From positions 1 to 16,109 of the forward strand of contig CAYQCE010000067.1 of assembly GCA_964415885.1 (NCBI GenBank): a DNA stretch of 16,109 nucleotides. Direction: 5' to 3'. The position numbers and the translations under genes are program-made. This document shows positions 6,764 to 15,600 of this stretch, piece after piece (positions within the stretch are counted from its first letter, which is position 1; each line of letters begins with the position of its first letter). The stretch is from CAYQCE01 sp964415885 (GTDB taxonomy: Bacteria; Zixibacteria; MSB-5A5; JAABVY01; JAHJOQ01). Below the pieces are notes generated by a model, which was not told the origin of the DNA, did no database searches, and worked only from the letters and a program-made list of their open reading frames with translations.

Positions 6764-6781
6764 TTATTTAGCCATCCTCCT
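6764..6781 (-). promoter_or_regulatory. Unusual start region of the primary sigma gene
   Basis: On the minus strand, AGGAGG touches an ATG (6773-6775). This opens the three-codon frame Met-Ala-Lys ending in TAA (6764-6766), and TTG (6761-6763) follows at once in the same frame. The Shine-Dalgarno is too close for efficient use of the ATG and rather far for the TTG. Confidence 0.55.
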
Positions 6782-6817
6782 GGTTTAAGGTTACTTGTGT
6801 ATATGTGGTCTGTGAGC

Positions 6818-8380
6818 TTAGTTCGGTTTGATTGCGACGTATCCTATACGTCCGGAAGTATCGAAAACGTGGAATGCAATCGCTCTTTCTCTATTTGCAA
6901 GCTCTGACGCTACCTTCTCGAAGTCGCCTCTATCTGTTATTTTAACGTAATTAATCTCAACAATTATGGTGCCGGGCACAATTCCCTTGATATCCGCGGG
7001 GGAACCGTCAACGACGGACACCACCATGACACCATCGTGATAGTCAACACCGAATCTCTCGGCAAGCTCCGGGGTGGCATTCGCGACACGCATACCGAGC
7101 CATTCGGCCGAAACCTCACGCACCTCCGGCTCCGGTATCTGCTCGGAGCGTCGGGGCTCATTCTGACCGGGATTCATTTGCGCAAGAGCCTCATCTCTGT
7201 CGCCGAGAACGACCTCGAACTCCAGGGGACGGCCTTTGCGAATCACACCCATACTCACGGTTTCGCCTTCACTGGCACCGGCTACCTTCAAACGAAAATC
7301 GGTCGAGCCTTCGATTCGCTCGCCCTCAAAAGTCACGACTACGTCATCGCTCTGCAACCCGAAACGGTCCGCCGGTGACCCGGGGGTTACCTGCTCGATA
7401 AGAATGCCGCGTGGCCTCTCGATACCGACCATTTCGGCCTCGTCGGCGGTGACATCTCTCAGATAAATTCCGAGCCAGCCACGCCGAACCTTTCCTTCAG
7501 TTATGATCTGGTTGACTATTTCAGCCGCAAGATCGGATGGAATGGCAAAACCAATTCCGACTGAGCCACCGCTCGGCGACGCTATAGCCGAATTAACCCC
7601 TATCACCTCTCCGAAAAGATTCAGAAGGGGGCCGCCGGAGTTGCCCGGGTTGATTGATGCATCAGTCTGTATATAGTCCTGATAGATCGGGCCGCTTCCA
7701 CCCATATTCATCGGGGAGCGCCCCTTGCCCGACACGACACCAACTGTCACGGTGCGATCGAGTCCGAGAGTCGGGAACGGGTTTCCGATAGCAACGACCC
7801 AGTCTCCGATCTTTATGTTATCCGAACTGCCGAACAAGACTTTTGGCAAGTCGTTCTTCGGTTCTATCTTCAAAACTGCCAGGTCTGTCGCGGGATCGGT
7901 CCCCACCACCTCGGCATCGTAAGTCGTCTTATCAGCCATTGTAACGGTGACTTTCTCGCTGCCCTCGACGACATGATTATTCGTCACTATTAGACCGTCC
8001 TCGGAGATTACAAATCCGGAACCGAATGACGGAATCACCTGCGGCCTGTCCTGAAGACCGAAGAACCGGCGCCAGAAGTCATCGTACATGTCATGATATC
8101 TGCTTCTGAAGGTCCGCGTTGATGTGATATTCACAACAGCGTCATACGATTTCTCCACGACTGCCACGAACGGGCTCTCACCGGATTCCGTCAGCGGAAG
8201 CTCCGGACGCCCGGGCGAGAGGAAACGCTCTTCCTTCGGATCTGTTTGACGTGCCGCTGTTTCGCTGTGTGAATCGAAACCGTATGAAAGGATGAATCCG
8301 AATCCCGTGAAAATCACGGCTATGGCGAGAAATATGACAAAAAAAGAGCCACGCCTGCGTGCGCCGCCTTTAGTAAGCAC
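6818..8380 (-). CDS. DegP/HtrA family serine protease, membrane-anchored
   Basis: This 520-residue periplasmic quality-control protease degrades or refolds damaged envelope proteins. A signal anchor lies at about 12-34, a trypsin-like domain at about 75-290, and two PDZ domains at about 301-394 and 426-518. The catalytic triad is intact: H136 in TNNHVV, D166 in TDLAVLKI, S248 in GNSGGPL. Two PDZ domains are typical of DegP/DegQ. The linker between protease and N-terminus includes the short FWRRFFG loop typical of DegP LA loops. The longest frame begins at TTG 8413, but that codon lies in the -10 box of the promoter. GTG 8380, with GGAGGTG 8 nt upstream, is the better start. The primary sigma gene follows 54 nt downstream. 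Which paralogue (DegP, DegQ or DegS) it equals cannot be told from sequence alone. Confidence 0.95.
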   Translation of the reverse strand: MLTKGGARRRGSFFVIFLAIAVIFTGFGFILSYGFDSHSETAARQTDPKEERFLSPGRPELPLTESGESPFVAVVEKSYDAVVNITSTRTFRSRYHDMYDDFWRRFFGLQDRPQVIPSFGSGFVISEDGLIVTNNHVVEGSEKVTVTMADKTTYDAEVVGTDPATDLAVLKIEPKNDLPKVLFGSSDNIKIGDWVVAIGNPFPTLGLDRTVTVGVVSGKGRSPMNMGGSGPIYQDYIQTDASINPGNSGGPLLNLFGEVIGVNSAIASPSGGSVGIGFAIPSDLAAEIVNQIITEGKVRRGWLGIYLRDVTADEAEMVGIERPRGILIEQVTPGSPADRFGLQSDDVVVTFEGERIEGSTDFRLKVAGASEGETVSMGVIRKGRPLEFEVVLGDRDEALAQMNPGQNEPRRSEQIPEPEVREVSAEWLGMRVANATPELAERFGVDYHDGVMVVSVVDGSPADIKGIVPGTIIVEINYVKITDRGDFEKVASELANRERAIAFHVFDTSGRIGYVAIKPN

Positions 8381-8411
8381 TATTGTCCACCTCCATCCTC
8401 GACAGACCAGC

Positions 8412-8439
8412 AATATACTTAGAAATCCGTCTATGTCAA
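8412..8439 (-). promoter_or_regulatory. Sigma70-type promoter of the HtrA protease gene
   Basis: On the minus strand, TTGACA (8434-8439), a 16-nt spacer and TATATT (8412-8417) make a strong promoter. Transcription would begin near 8405, leaving a leader of about 25 nt with the GGAGGTG ribosome binding site. Confidence 0.8.
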
Positions 8440-8574
8440 GTTAATTATTGCGCTATCATCAATCTGTTACGACCGGAACTCGGGGATTGTTCCATAGTTG
8501 ACAGTATGTGCCGGGAGATTTTTTCGGGACTGGGACATGGATCGGGGATGCTGATCAGATTATCCAGCCGGAGT

Positions 8575-10746
8575 TCAACGGCGCGTGATATGGTAGATGC
8601 GGCCGTCAAGCTGATTCAAGGTCAGATAATAGCCGCTCGAGAGTTGATTCGCCGTTGTGTTTACGATCTCATTGGAGAATAGCTCGGTCATCCTGACCCG
8701 GGCACTCTTGAAACCGACAGCTCTCAAGTCGATCTGAATAGCGGCCCGCGTCAGATCTGCGGCTTCCTCACGGAACGGGAGCTGCGGATTCGAATTCATA
8801 ACAAACAGAAGAAGGTCCTTCTCATTCTTGTGAATCACGGCGCGGATCCGGGGATTGGAGGTGTCAATGAATCTCTTCATCTTGCACGACTCGAACAACC
8901 CGTCCATGAAGGACATTTTGTGATGATTTGCCTCCGAAGCCGCGTCAAACGATAGGACATACACATTGCCCTTAAACCGCGAAAAGGCCAGACCAACCGT
9001 CTTCCGGCCATTGGAGACGATTTTGCGCGCCCGCTTCTCCGTGGTCCGAAGTGAGCCGAATACCATCGACGTGAACTCGAGATGATCCGTCGTCAGATGA
9101 CCAACCTGGTAGTCCTTCTGTGACTTGCACTTTAACGCCTTCGAGAGAATAGTGCAATTCTGCATCGAGAGATCATACTGCGGTATCACACCTATAAGTA
9201 TCAGGTTCTTTCCGGCCTGCGCGAGATCGACAATGTGCTGCTGCTCCTTCTCTCCCATCGCCTCCGAGATCGGGATGATCAGAGTGTCGTAGAGATCCAC
9301 GCTTCTGGCTGAACCGAGATCCGGTATGCCGTAATCGAACTTCAGCATATCGAGATCGCGAGCCAGCTTCGGAAATGTAATCGTAGCGAGATGCTTTGCC
9401 ACGCTCGGGTTCTTCTCATGGAAATCGAGAATCGATTCCCAGACGTGCGGAGTATATGCAGCGAGACCAACAGGCGCAATCGGTGTGTAGGATGACAATT
9501 CCACCCTCTGCGCGTTCTCGTTGAAAGTCTTGATTATCTCATATGTGTCATTTATGGTGCCGTCGTCCTCGAGCGCGGAGCCATACCAGTGATCCCGTCC
9601 GGTGAACATGTGGTACGTGCCACCCTTGAGTCCGCCGGCATACGCTACGGTTGTGATATACCGGGTAGCGTCGGAGTCAATCGGGTAGTACTCCTTGCTG
9701 CGCTTTGGCTTGTAGCTCCAGTTGCCGAGCGGGAGCTCTGTGGCGAACGGGAAGTCAGACACGGTTCGGAGGTATCGCGCACGGCTCAGGTTCTCGCCGG
9801 TCGACCGATCCCACGAAATCGAAATCGTCTTAAGGCAGCCCTCGGGGGGAAGCACACAACCCGTCGCCGGCGCCTGGACATTGTCCTTAAAAGACAAAGT
9901 CTTCATGAACATCGGCTCGCATGAAAAAGTCTTGTACATCTCACGCAGTTCGTTCACGTAGTTGTTTATAAGATATTCCTTGAAACGGAACCAATCGAAG
10001 ACTCTCGCCATGTCTGACGACGAAAGCCCGTCGAATTCCTTCGGCGGCTCGACATCAGTGAATTCCTTGTGTTTGCCGCCATACACCTTGTTCAAGCTCT
10101 TGATATCCTCGTAGTGAGCCTCAAGCCATCTCGGATAAACCTCGTTGACAACCACCTCGTTGTAATCGGCCATGTGCGGATCGAAGTGGCCTCCATAGTA
10201 GCTCTCAGAGTCGAGCTCGATAAGAAAAAGCGGCCCACGGGGATATACATAATTCTTGATTATCTCAGTGAGACCGTTCAGATAGTGGCGCACGAAATTC
10301 AGGAATCTCGGATTGCCGATCGACGGGAAATACCCCGGGGGAACATCGGCCCGGTTGTGCGAGCGAATCAACTCACCATCTTTGTCTCTCGCGAAAACCT
10401 CCGGATATTTCTCGAGAAATGACGGGAGGCCGTTGAATGTGTATTCTGAGAATATCCACGGTCCCGGCCTGAGAATCAGCTTGAATCCGAACTCACGAAC
10501 AAGCTCGACAAACACTATGAGGTCTCGCTTTGACTCCGAGAAACCAGAGAAGTCAAACTGACGGTTTTCATCCTCGTGTAGGTTCCATGGTACAACAGTT
10601 GATATGATACGCAACCCGGCTTTTCGAATTCTCTCGAAACAGATCGACCAATAACGTTTATCGACACGGAAGTAATGCATCTCCGCTGCATATGGTGGAT
10701 ACTCCTCTTTTCCGACGATAAAATTCCTGGCATTGTAGGATATCAT
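8575..10746 (-). CDS. GH35-like glycoside hydrolase (putative beta-galactosidase)
   Basis: This is a 723-residue enzyme with no signal peptide, so probably cytoplasmic. The N-terminal half is a TIM barrel of GH35 type. It has the substrate-site AAEMHYFRV (E22, H24), the WSICFERIRKAGLRIISTVVPWNLHE strand-helix unit, FKLILRPGPWIFSE (about 88-101) and GPLFLIELDSESYYG. In the last, E181 aligns with the acid/base Glu, but the usual Asn before it is Ser. E337 in FATELPLGNW is the likely nucleophile. After the barrel, residues about 415-580 (SYTPIAPVGLAAY, YDTLIIPISEAM, LILIGVIP) resemble the GATase-like domain seen after GH35/GH42 barrels, followed by beta-rich domains. Family members release terminal beta-galactose from oligosaccharides; the substrate here is unknown. 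The frame opens at TTG 10812, but that TTG is part of a -35 box, so ATG 10746 is chosen. It stands alone, with no transporter or sugar-regulator neighbour. Confidence 0.85.
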   Translation of the reverse strand: MISYNARNFIVGKEEYPPYAAEMHYFRVDKRYWSICFERIRKAGLRIISTVVPWNLHEDENRQFDFSGFSESKRDLIVFVELVREFGFKLILRPGPWIFSEYTFNGLPSFLEKYPEVFARDKDGELIRSHNRADVPPGYFPSIGNPRFLNFVRHYLNGLTEIIKNYVYPRGPLFLIELDSESYYGGHFDPHMADYNEVVVNEVYPRWLEAHYEDIKSLNKVYGGKHKEFTDVEPPKEFDGLSSSDMARVFDWFRFKEYLINNYVNELREMYKTFSCEPMFMKTLSFKDNVQAPATGCVLPPEGCLKTISISWDRSTGENLSRARYLRTVSDFPFATELPLGNWSYKPKRSKEYYPIDSDATRYITTVAYAGGLKGGTYHMFTGRDHWYGSALEDDGTINDTYEIIKTFNENAQRVELSSYTPIAPVGLAAYTPHVWESILDFHEKNPSVAKHLATITFPKLARDLDMLKFDYGIPDLGSARSVDLYDTLIIPISEAMGEKEQQHIVDLAQAGKNLILIGVIPQYDLSMQNCTILSKALKCKSQKDYQVGHLTTDHLEFTSMVFGSLRTTEKRARKIVSNGRKTVGLAFSRFKGNVYVLSFDAASEANHHKMSFMDGLFESCKMKRFIDTSNPRIRAVIHKNEKDLLLFVMNSNPQLPFREEAADLTRAAIQIDLRAVGFKSARVRMTELFSNEIVNTTANQLSSGYYLTLNQLDGRIYHITRR

Positions 10747-10783
10747 ATTACCCCAAATATCTCCTGTTCCGATAAATCGCCGA

Positions 10784-10812
10784 AAATTAGCATAATTGGA
10801 TTTCAATGTCAA
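10784..10812 (-). promoter_or_regulatory. Sigma70-type promoter of the GH35-like gene
   Basis: On the minus strand, TTGACA (10807-10812), a 17-nt spacer and TAATTT (10784-10789) precede ATG 10746 by about 38 nt. The -35 box contains the TTG that would otherwise be taken as the gene start. Confidence 0.8.
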
Positions 10813-10953
10813 CCTAAATCACGGCGCTTACAACTCGGGATGGCTCAAGCTATTGCCCTACAGCGCATTAGAACATAGACAGTTTGGGGAAATCTTGCAG
10901 GACCCCTAATGGCAGTCATTGTGTCATTCTGGCACTGTGAAGATGTCGGGTAT

Positions 10954-10981
10954 AAAAAAGCCCCTCGCGACCGCGAGGGGC
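10954..10981 (-). terminator. Strong rho-independent terminator of the sorting-domain protein gene
   Basis: The 10-bp GC-rich stem GCCCCTCGCG (10960-10969) and CGCGAGGGGC (10972-10981) is followed, on the minus strand, by six T residues (10954-10959). It lies 26 nt after the stop codon of the gene at 11008. Confidence 0.92.
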
Positions 10982-11007
10982 CTGGATATCAAAACGAGGA
11001 TAACTCC

Positions 11008-12060
11008 CTATTTCATGAGGAGCATCTTCTTGGTATCGACATAATCGCCTGCGGACATCTTGTAGAAATAGATTCCACTGGCGACGGAATTACCGCTCTC
11101 ATCCCTGCCGTTCCACTGGGCTTCCTGCCAACCGATGTCCATCTGGCCGTTGACGAGCGTTTTCACTCTCTGGCCGAGAATGTTGTAGACACTCAGATTG
11201 ACTATCCCTTTCGACGCCACATAGTATTTGATCGTAGTGGTCGGGTTGAACGGGTTCGGATAGTTCTGCGCGAGCTGGAACTGCTGTGGGAGCAGCTCTT
11301 CCGATGGGTTGTCGTCATCGGCATCCAGTGTAGGAACCAAAACTTTTAATACACCCGGAGTAACGAGGTGCGGTAAGTAACCAGTACCTCCGGAGGGGGA
11401 ATACTTAACCACCTGAGTTGTAGGAACGTTCAGTGTATCAATGATTATGTGAAACGAATCCGGCAACATCTCAGGCGAAAGATCAGCCAGTTTCAGTCTG
11501 AACTCCGCGATTTTCGTGGTCGTTTCAAGAACCGGGAAGAACGGTACCGGGTCTGGAATGCCGATTGTCACAAGGCCAACTGAGACACCATTATATCCCC
11601 AATTGCGAACCCCGGAAGTCCAGTAGCTCGCGCTATCGAGATAACTTATGCTTGGAATAAATTGTGTTGCGGGGTTAAGGTCACCGCTCGTAAGCTCGAT
11701 CGGTATAAACATGGAGTCTATAGATGATACGTAGAGTGTATCAACTCCCGCAACAACGCCACCGCCTCCGAGTCTCTCCCGCTCGAACGTGGCGAATCCC
11801 CACCTGTCCGTCTGCCAGTCATAACCAGTGGTATCCCACCTCACAATGAACGGCAGTGATGCGCCCCCAACATTCGAATCATCGATCCAGCCATAGATGC
11901 TGATAGGCGGAGATATTGAATCTGCGGCTGACATTATCGTCCAAGTGGAATCACACACAACTCGCAGGGTGTCGGGGACACCCACATCCTGCGCGGCCGC
12001 GAACGAGAAAGCCATCATCGTAATGATGATTGCTGCAATGCCCTGTTTCAATAGCTTCAT
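11008..12060 (-). CDS. Secreted protein with type IX-like C-terminal sorting domain
   Basis: This 350-residue protein has a signal peptide at 1-24 (ending Ala-Ala-Ala-Gln), a beta-rich body at about 30-245, a short acidic linker at 245-258 and a C-terminal domain at about 262-350. The C-terminal domain has the FlgD/Por-type sorting pattern: NYPNPFNPTTTIKY, VNLSVYNILGQRVKTLV, WNGRDESGNSVASGIYFYKM and a Lys-rich end (KKMLLMK). In Bacteroidota such domains send proteins through the type IX system to the surface; other FCB phyla carry the same domain widely. The body is not recognised. Its spacing (WTIMSAADSISPP, TTKIAEFRLKLADL, LPDSFHIIIDTL) is reminiscent of cohesin-like beta-sandwich proteins of these lineages, a weak inference. 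ATG 12060 is chosen over GTG 12141 because GGAGG lies 7 nt upstream and a signal peptide begins there. The gene has its own promoter, leader and terminator. Confidence 0.88.
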   Translation of the reverse strand: MKLLKQGIAAIIITMMAFSFAAAQDVGVPDTLRVVCDSTWTIMSAADSISPPISIYGWIDDSNVGGASLPFIVRWDTTGYDWQTDRWGFATFERERLGGGGVVAGVDTLYVSSIDSMFIPIELTSGDLNPATQFIPSISYLDSASYWTSGVRNWGYNGVSVGLVTIGIPDPVPFFPVLETTTKIAEFRLKLADLSPEMLPDSFHIIIDTLNVPTTQVVKYSPSGGTGYLPHLVTPGVLKVLVPTLDADDDNPSEELLPQQFQLAQNYPNPFNPTTTIKYYVASKGIVNLSVYNILGQRVKTLVNGQMDIGWQEAQWNGRDESGNSVASGIYFYKMSAGDYVDTKKMLLMK

Positions 12061-12250
12061 ACTAATTCCTCCAAAACTCTTATGATGTAGGTAGACTTCT
12101 TTTCTTTCTCCAAGTGTTGCCGCGAAGTTTAGACTGACCACCTCCCCCTTAGAGGCGGCTTAGGATACCAAGCGTAATGCAAACAACTTCAATGCACTCA
12201 AAAGTGCACATCCCTACGGCAAATAAATCTCGCCCCAACACTTATGTCAA
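12061..12250 (-). promoter_or_regulatory. Promoter and long 5' leader of the sorting-domain protein gene
   Basis: On the minus strand, TTGACA (12245-12250), a 17-nt spacer and TTTATT (12222-12227) form a plausible promoter. It would give a leader of about 155 nt before ATG 12060. The leader contains a hairpin TGCACT/AGTGCA (12193-12208), a purine-rich run, and the GGAGG ribosome binding site (12068-12072). No known riboswitch was recognised. Confidence 0.5.
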
Positions 12251-12470
12251 CACAAAAAAAGAAAAACTTTCTCTTTGCCTTATTGACGTTGGCGCAGAGG
12301 CTTAAGGGTATCGAGACCGCCCGGCAAATGAGACCCCACTAATCCTGTATCACCTCATTCAGGCGGCTTTGGCGGGAGGGGAAATGTCGGATGATTGACA
12401 TCGGGTGGCAGTCTCATAGAACGCATATTTGGTTGCGGCAGATACTGATTGTTCCGACGAGAATCGGGAT
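12251..12470. other. Intergenic region, no gene seen
   Basis: No supported coding frame lies here. There is an A-rich run at 12252-12266 and one short stem, ATGTC/GACAT, near 12384-12401. A plus-strand frame starting at 12391 continues far into the antisense of the giant gene and is not credible. Confidence 0.4.
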
Positions 12471-12557
12471 TGTGATCTGCCGTCCCCTACGGTCAAGGTC
12501 ATGTGTCTATGCGACTTGTGAACGGTCAGTCCACACTCGCCTGCGGCGAGCAGGAAC
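12471..12557 (+). repeat. Dispersed intergenic repeat, copy B
   Basis: This copy shares TGTGATCTGCCGTC (12471-12484) and the ordered blocks TATGCG, TCAGTC, CACACTCGC and TGCGGCG with the copy at 4727-4804. It contains a clear hairpin, CTCGCC/GGCGAG (12536-12541, 12545-12550), whose counterpart in copy A is imperfect. Confidence 0.5.
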
Positions 12558-12579
12558 TAGCCGTGCAAGTCCACCCACA

Positions 12580-12609
12580 CTCGGGAGGCCTCAACTATTG
12601 CCTCCCGAG
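12580..12609 (-). terminator. Hairpin downstream of the giant repeat protein
   Basis: A perfect 10-bp stem, CTCGGGAGGC (12580-12589) and GCCTCCCGAG (12600-12609), has a 10-nt loop. It lies 21 nt after the stop codon on the minus strand. No T-tract follows, so it may stabilise the 3' end of the message or act as a factor-dependent terminator. Confidence 0.5.
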
Positions 12610-12630
12610 CTGAGAATTCTGCTTACTTTC

Positions 12631-15600
12631 CTACGGGCACTCGCAGTCTGGCGCTGCACCGCCCTGGAACACGAATGCTATCAAATGTGTCACGTCGTCG
12701 ATGTCTACGGCAACGAGCGGACATTCGGTTCGATGGACATCGGCGGAAACCACCGGATCGGGTGCCGGTCCGCCCTGGAAGATATAAGCGATGAGGAACA
12801 CGATGTCATCGACGTCAACACCTCCGGAGCTGTTTGCGTCACCACAGATGAACTCCTGCACGTAGACTTCCACAGTAACCGAGTCCTCGAGTGTGCCGTC
12901 GGACCCTATGAACGTGACATTGTATGTCGAATCGCCCTGGCTGGCATCCGGGTCGAAGCTGAAGCTTCCGGCACCGTTACCGGAATCCACGAAGGCCGCG
13001 TTCAGCGGCACATCGATCGCAGAGAGAGTCACGGTTCCGCCTTCAGGATCCACGGCCGATATTCGGCCCGAGAACGGATCGCCGAGGTTCACGGTGAGCA
13101 GCGGCGCAAACGGTACACTCATCACCGGAGGCTGAGGTCCTGCCTCGACCACCTCGATACGTACTGTCTGCGTATCCTGGCTGAATGCGTTCTCTGTCAC
13201 GGTGAACAGCAGGTCGTATGTTCCAGCCTGGTCGAACCACGGATAGAAGTGGAACTCGGATGAGTTGGCGTCAATGTAACTGACACCGGCGTTCTCGAGT
13301 GATGGCTCGAACGAGAGAGTCAGACTCGCTCCGGATGGCAGGTCGAGATCATAGTAGCTGACAACCACCTCGAGGCTGTCACCCTCCACGACCGAGAGCG
13401 GCGTTGGAATCGGCTCGAGCACCGGTGACTGAGGAACATTCATAACGTCCACTATCAGGAACTTCTCGATATAGACATCCGGGGCATCCGCGTCGATCGC
13501 CCTTACCCGGAAATAGTAGTCATCGAATCGAGACTGGTAGTAGTCCGGCGAGAAGGTGACAGTGCCGTAGTTGTTGGTGCTGTCGTACACTTCGACATTG
13601 TCGAACATTGGCACGACCGAGTCGCCGTTCTGATCCCAGGCGTCCACCTGCATTATCGGCGGAACGTTATCCGGATCGTTCATCTCAATGAGGAACTCAG
13701 CCGTCTCGCCCTCGTTCACATCGACAGCATCGCCCGTCGGCAGGAAAACTCCGTCAAGGTAGAAGAACAGCACATTCGGCGGACGATTGACGTTCTCAAC
13801 CACAATCGCGACCTGGACACTCTCGACGTCGGTCGGCTCCATACCGTCGACGGCATAGAACTTGACCACATACGTTCCCTGATCGAACTGCGTCGTTGTC
13901 CATTCAAATGTACCCGTATAGTCATCGTTGTCGGTAAAGGTCGCGGAACCCGGCAGCACGCCGGCGGAGAGAACCGGTGGCGTCGAGTCCGCATCGGTCG
14001 TCACAATGTCGAACGAAAGATCGTCGAGCTCGACTATACGAATCGTATCCTCGAAGCTCTGATTGGAGCCATCGAGAGTAAGGTATTCAAAGACGGGTAG
14101 CTGATTCCCGGCATCGAGCACGACAATAACTACCGTGCCGGTGTCGGCGAGATCATCGTCATCGAACGCTATGAAATCTATGCTGTACTCCCCTGACTGC
14201 ACATACACCGGGCTGAATGTAAACGACGCCGTGCCGTCGCCATTGTCGGTGAATGTCGCGTTGAGCGGGAAGTCCGTAGAATCAACTGTAAACATCGGTA
14301 TTGTCGAGTCGGGATCGACCGCCGAAACGTTGAACGCTATGCCTTCACCCTCCGTAATCGTATCCGGATCGGCCGGTACGGTAATCGACGGGGGCTGCGG
14401 GTTATCATAGATCTGAATGAGCACTGATTCGTTATCAACCAGCATACCATCAGAGGCGTAGAACTTCACGCTGATCAGTCCTGACTGTGTGAAGTCCGGG
14501 CTGAACTCGAACGTTCCTACTCCGTTGCCGGAATCCACGAAAGTGGAGTTGTTCGGAAGCGGACCTGTGTAGAGCTGTACGAACGGCCCATCCTCATCGG
14601 TAGCAGTGACATTCAGAACAAGCGTTTCATCCTCTGTCACTGTCTGTGGTCCAATCTCGGCCAGCACCGGTGGCTGATTCGCCGAGACGATCGTGATCGG
14701 CACAGTTATGGTCCGTGACAACGGCGGATCTTCATCATCGTAACATATGAACCTGGCGGTATCCACTCCGACCTGATCTGCGGTCGGCTTGAAATTGAAA
14801 CCGCCGATGCCGTCGCCGGAGTCGACGAATACAGAGTTCAGAGGCTTATCAAGCGCGCTCAGGATCAACTGCCCACCGTCCGGATCGGTAGAATCCGTGG
14901 CAACCACTCTGAGAAGGAGCGAATCACCGAGAAGCACCGACTGCGGCGGGATAGAATCGAACTGCGGCGGACGGTTAACATCCACTATCGTCACCTGTAC
15001 TCTCAGAACCGCGCCTGCCTCCGGATCGCCATCGTCAATAGCTGCGATCTTGACGGTATCGGTTCCAGACTGGAAGTAGTCCGGATCGAGAGAATAAACG
15101 CCGGCTCCGTTGCCGGAATCGACGAATGTGTAGTTGTCCGGGCTTTCGGTGATGATCAGATCAATATTGTCACCCTCCGGATCGGTTGCTCGCACCAGGA
15201 ACTGGAGCAACCCGCCCTCGAGCACAACCTGCGAATCAACCGGCGCAAATGACGGCGGCTGATTCGGAAGATCGGTGACCGTGATCTGTACAGCCTGTGT
15301 ATCCGCAAGCGCACCGGCTGTGGCTATGAATGTCACGAAGTACACGCCCTCCTGGGTGGCATCCGGATAGAATTCGAGACCACCTATGCCGTTGCCGCTA
15401 TCGACGAACGATGCGTTCGTCATGAGATTGAGCGCGGTGAGAACCGGAATCTCACCATCGGCATCGGACGCTGTCACAGTGAGCAGAAGCGTATCGAGGA
15501 TGTTGACCGACTGCGATGCAATCGGGTCTATAACGGGCGGCATGTCGACTGGATTTACTGTCACAATCACATCGAGTGAGTCGTCGAGGACTCCGTCGCT

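Noticed and set aside
12061..12141. N-terminal extension of the sorting-domain protein to GTG 12141
   Set aside because: It would bury the signal peptide 27 residues inside the protein. ATG 12060 has GGAGG at ideal spacing.
12634..12849. Cellulosome component because of the dockerin
   Set aside because: No scaffoldin, cellulase or clear cohesin gene is in the window, and dockerin-like ends are widespread in non-cellulolytic FCB candidate phyla.
12391..13263. 290-codon plus-strand frame over the 3' end of the giant gene
   Set aside because: It runs antisense to the dockerin and last Ig-like repeat. Its length follows from the codon bias of the real gene, and the translation is rich in Arg, His and Cys without any family pattern.
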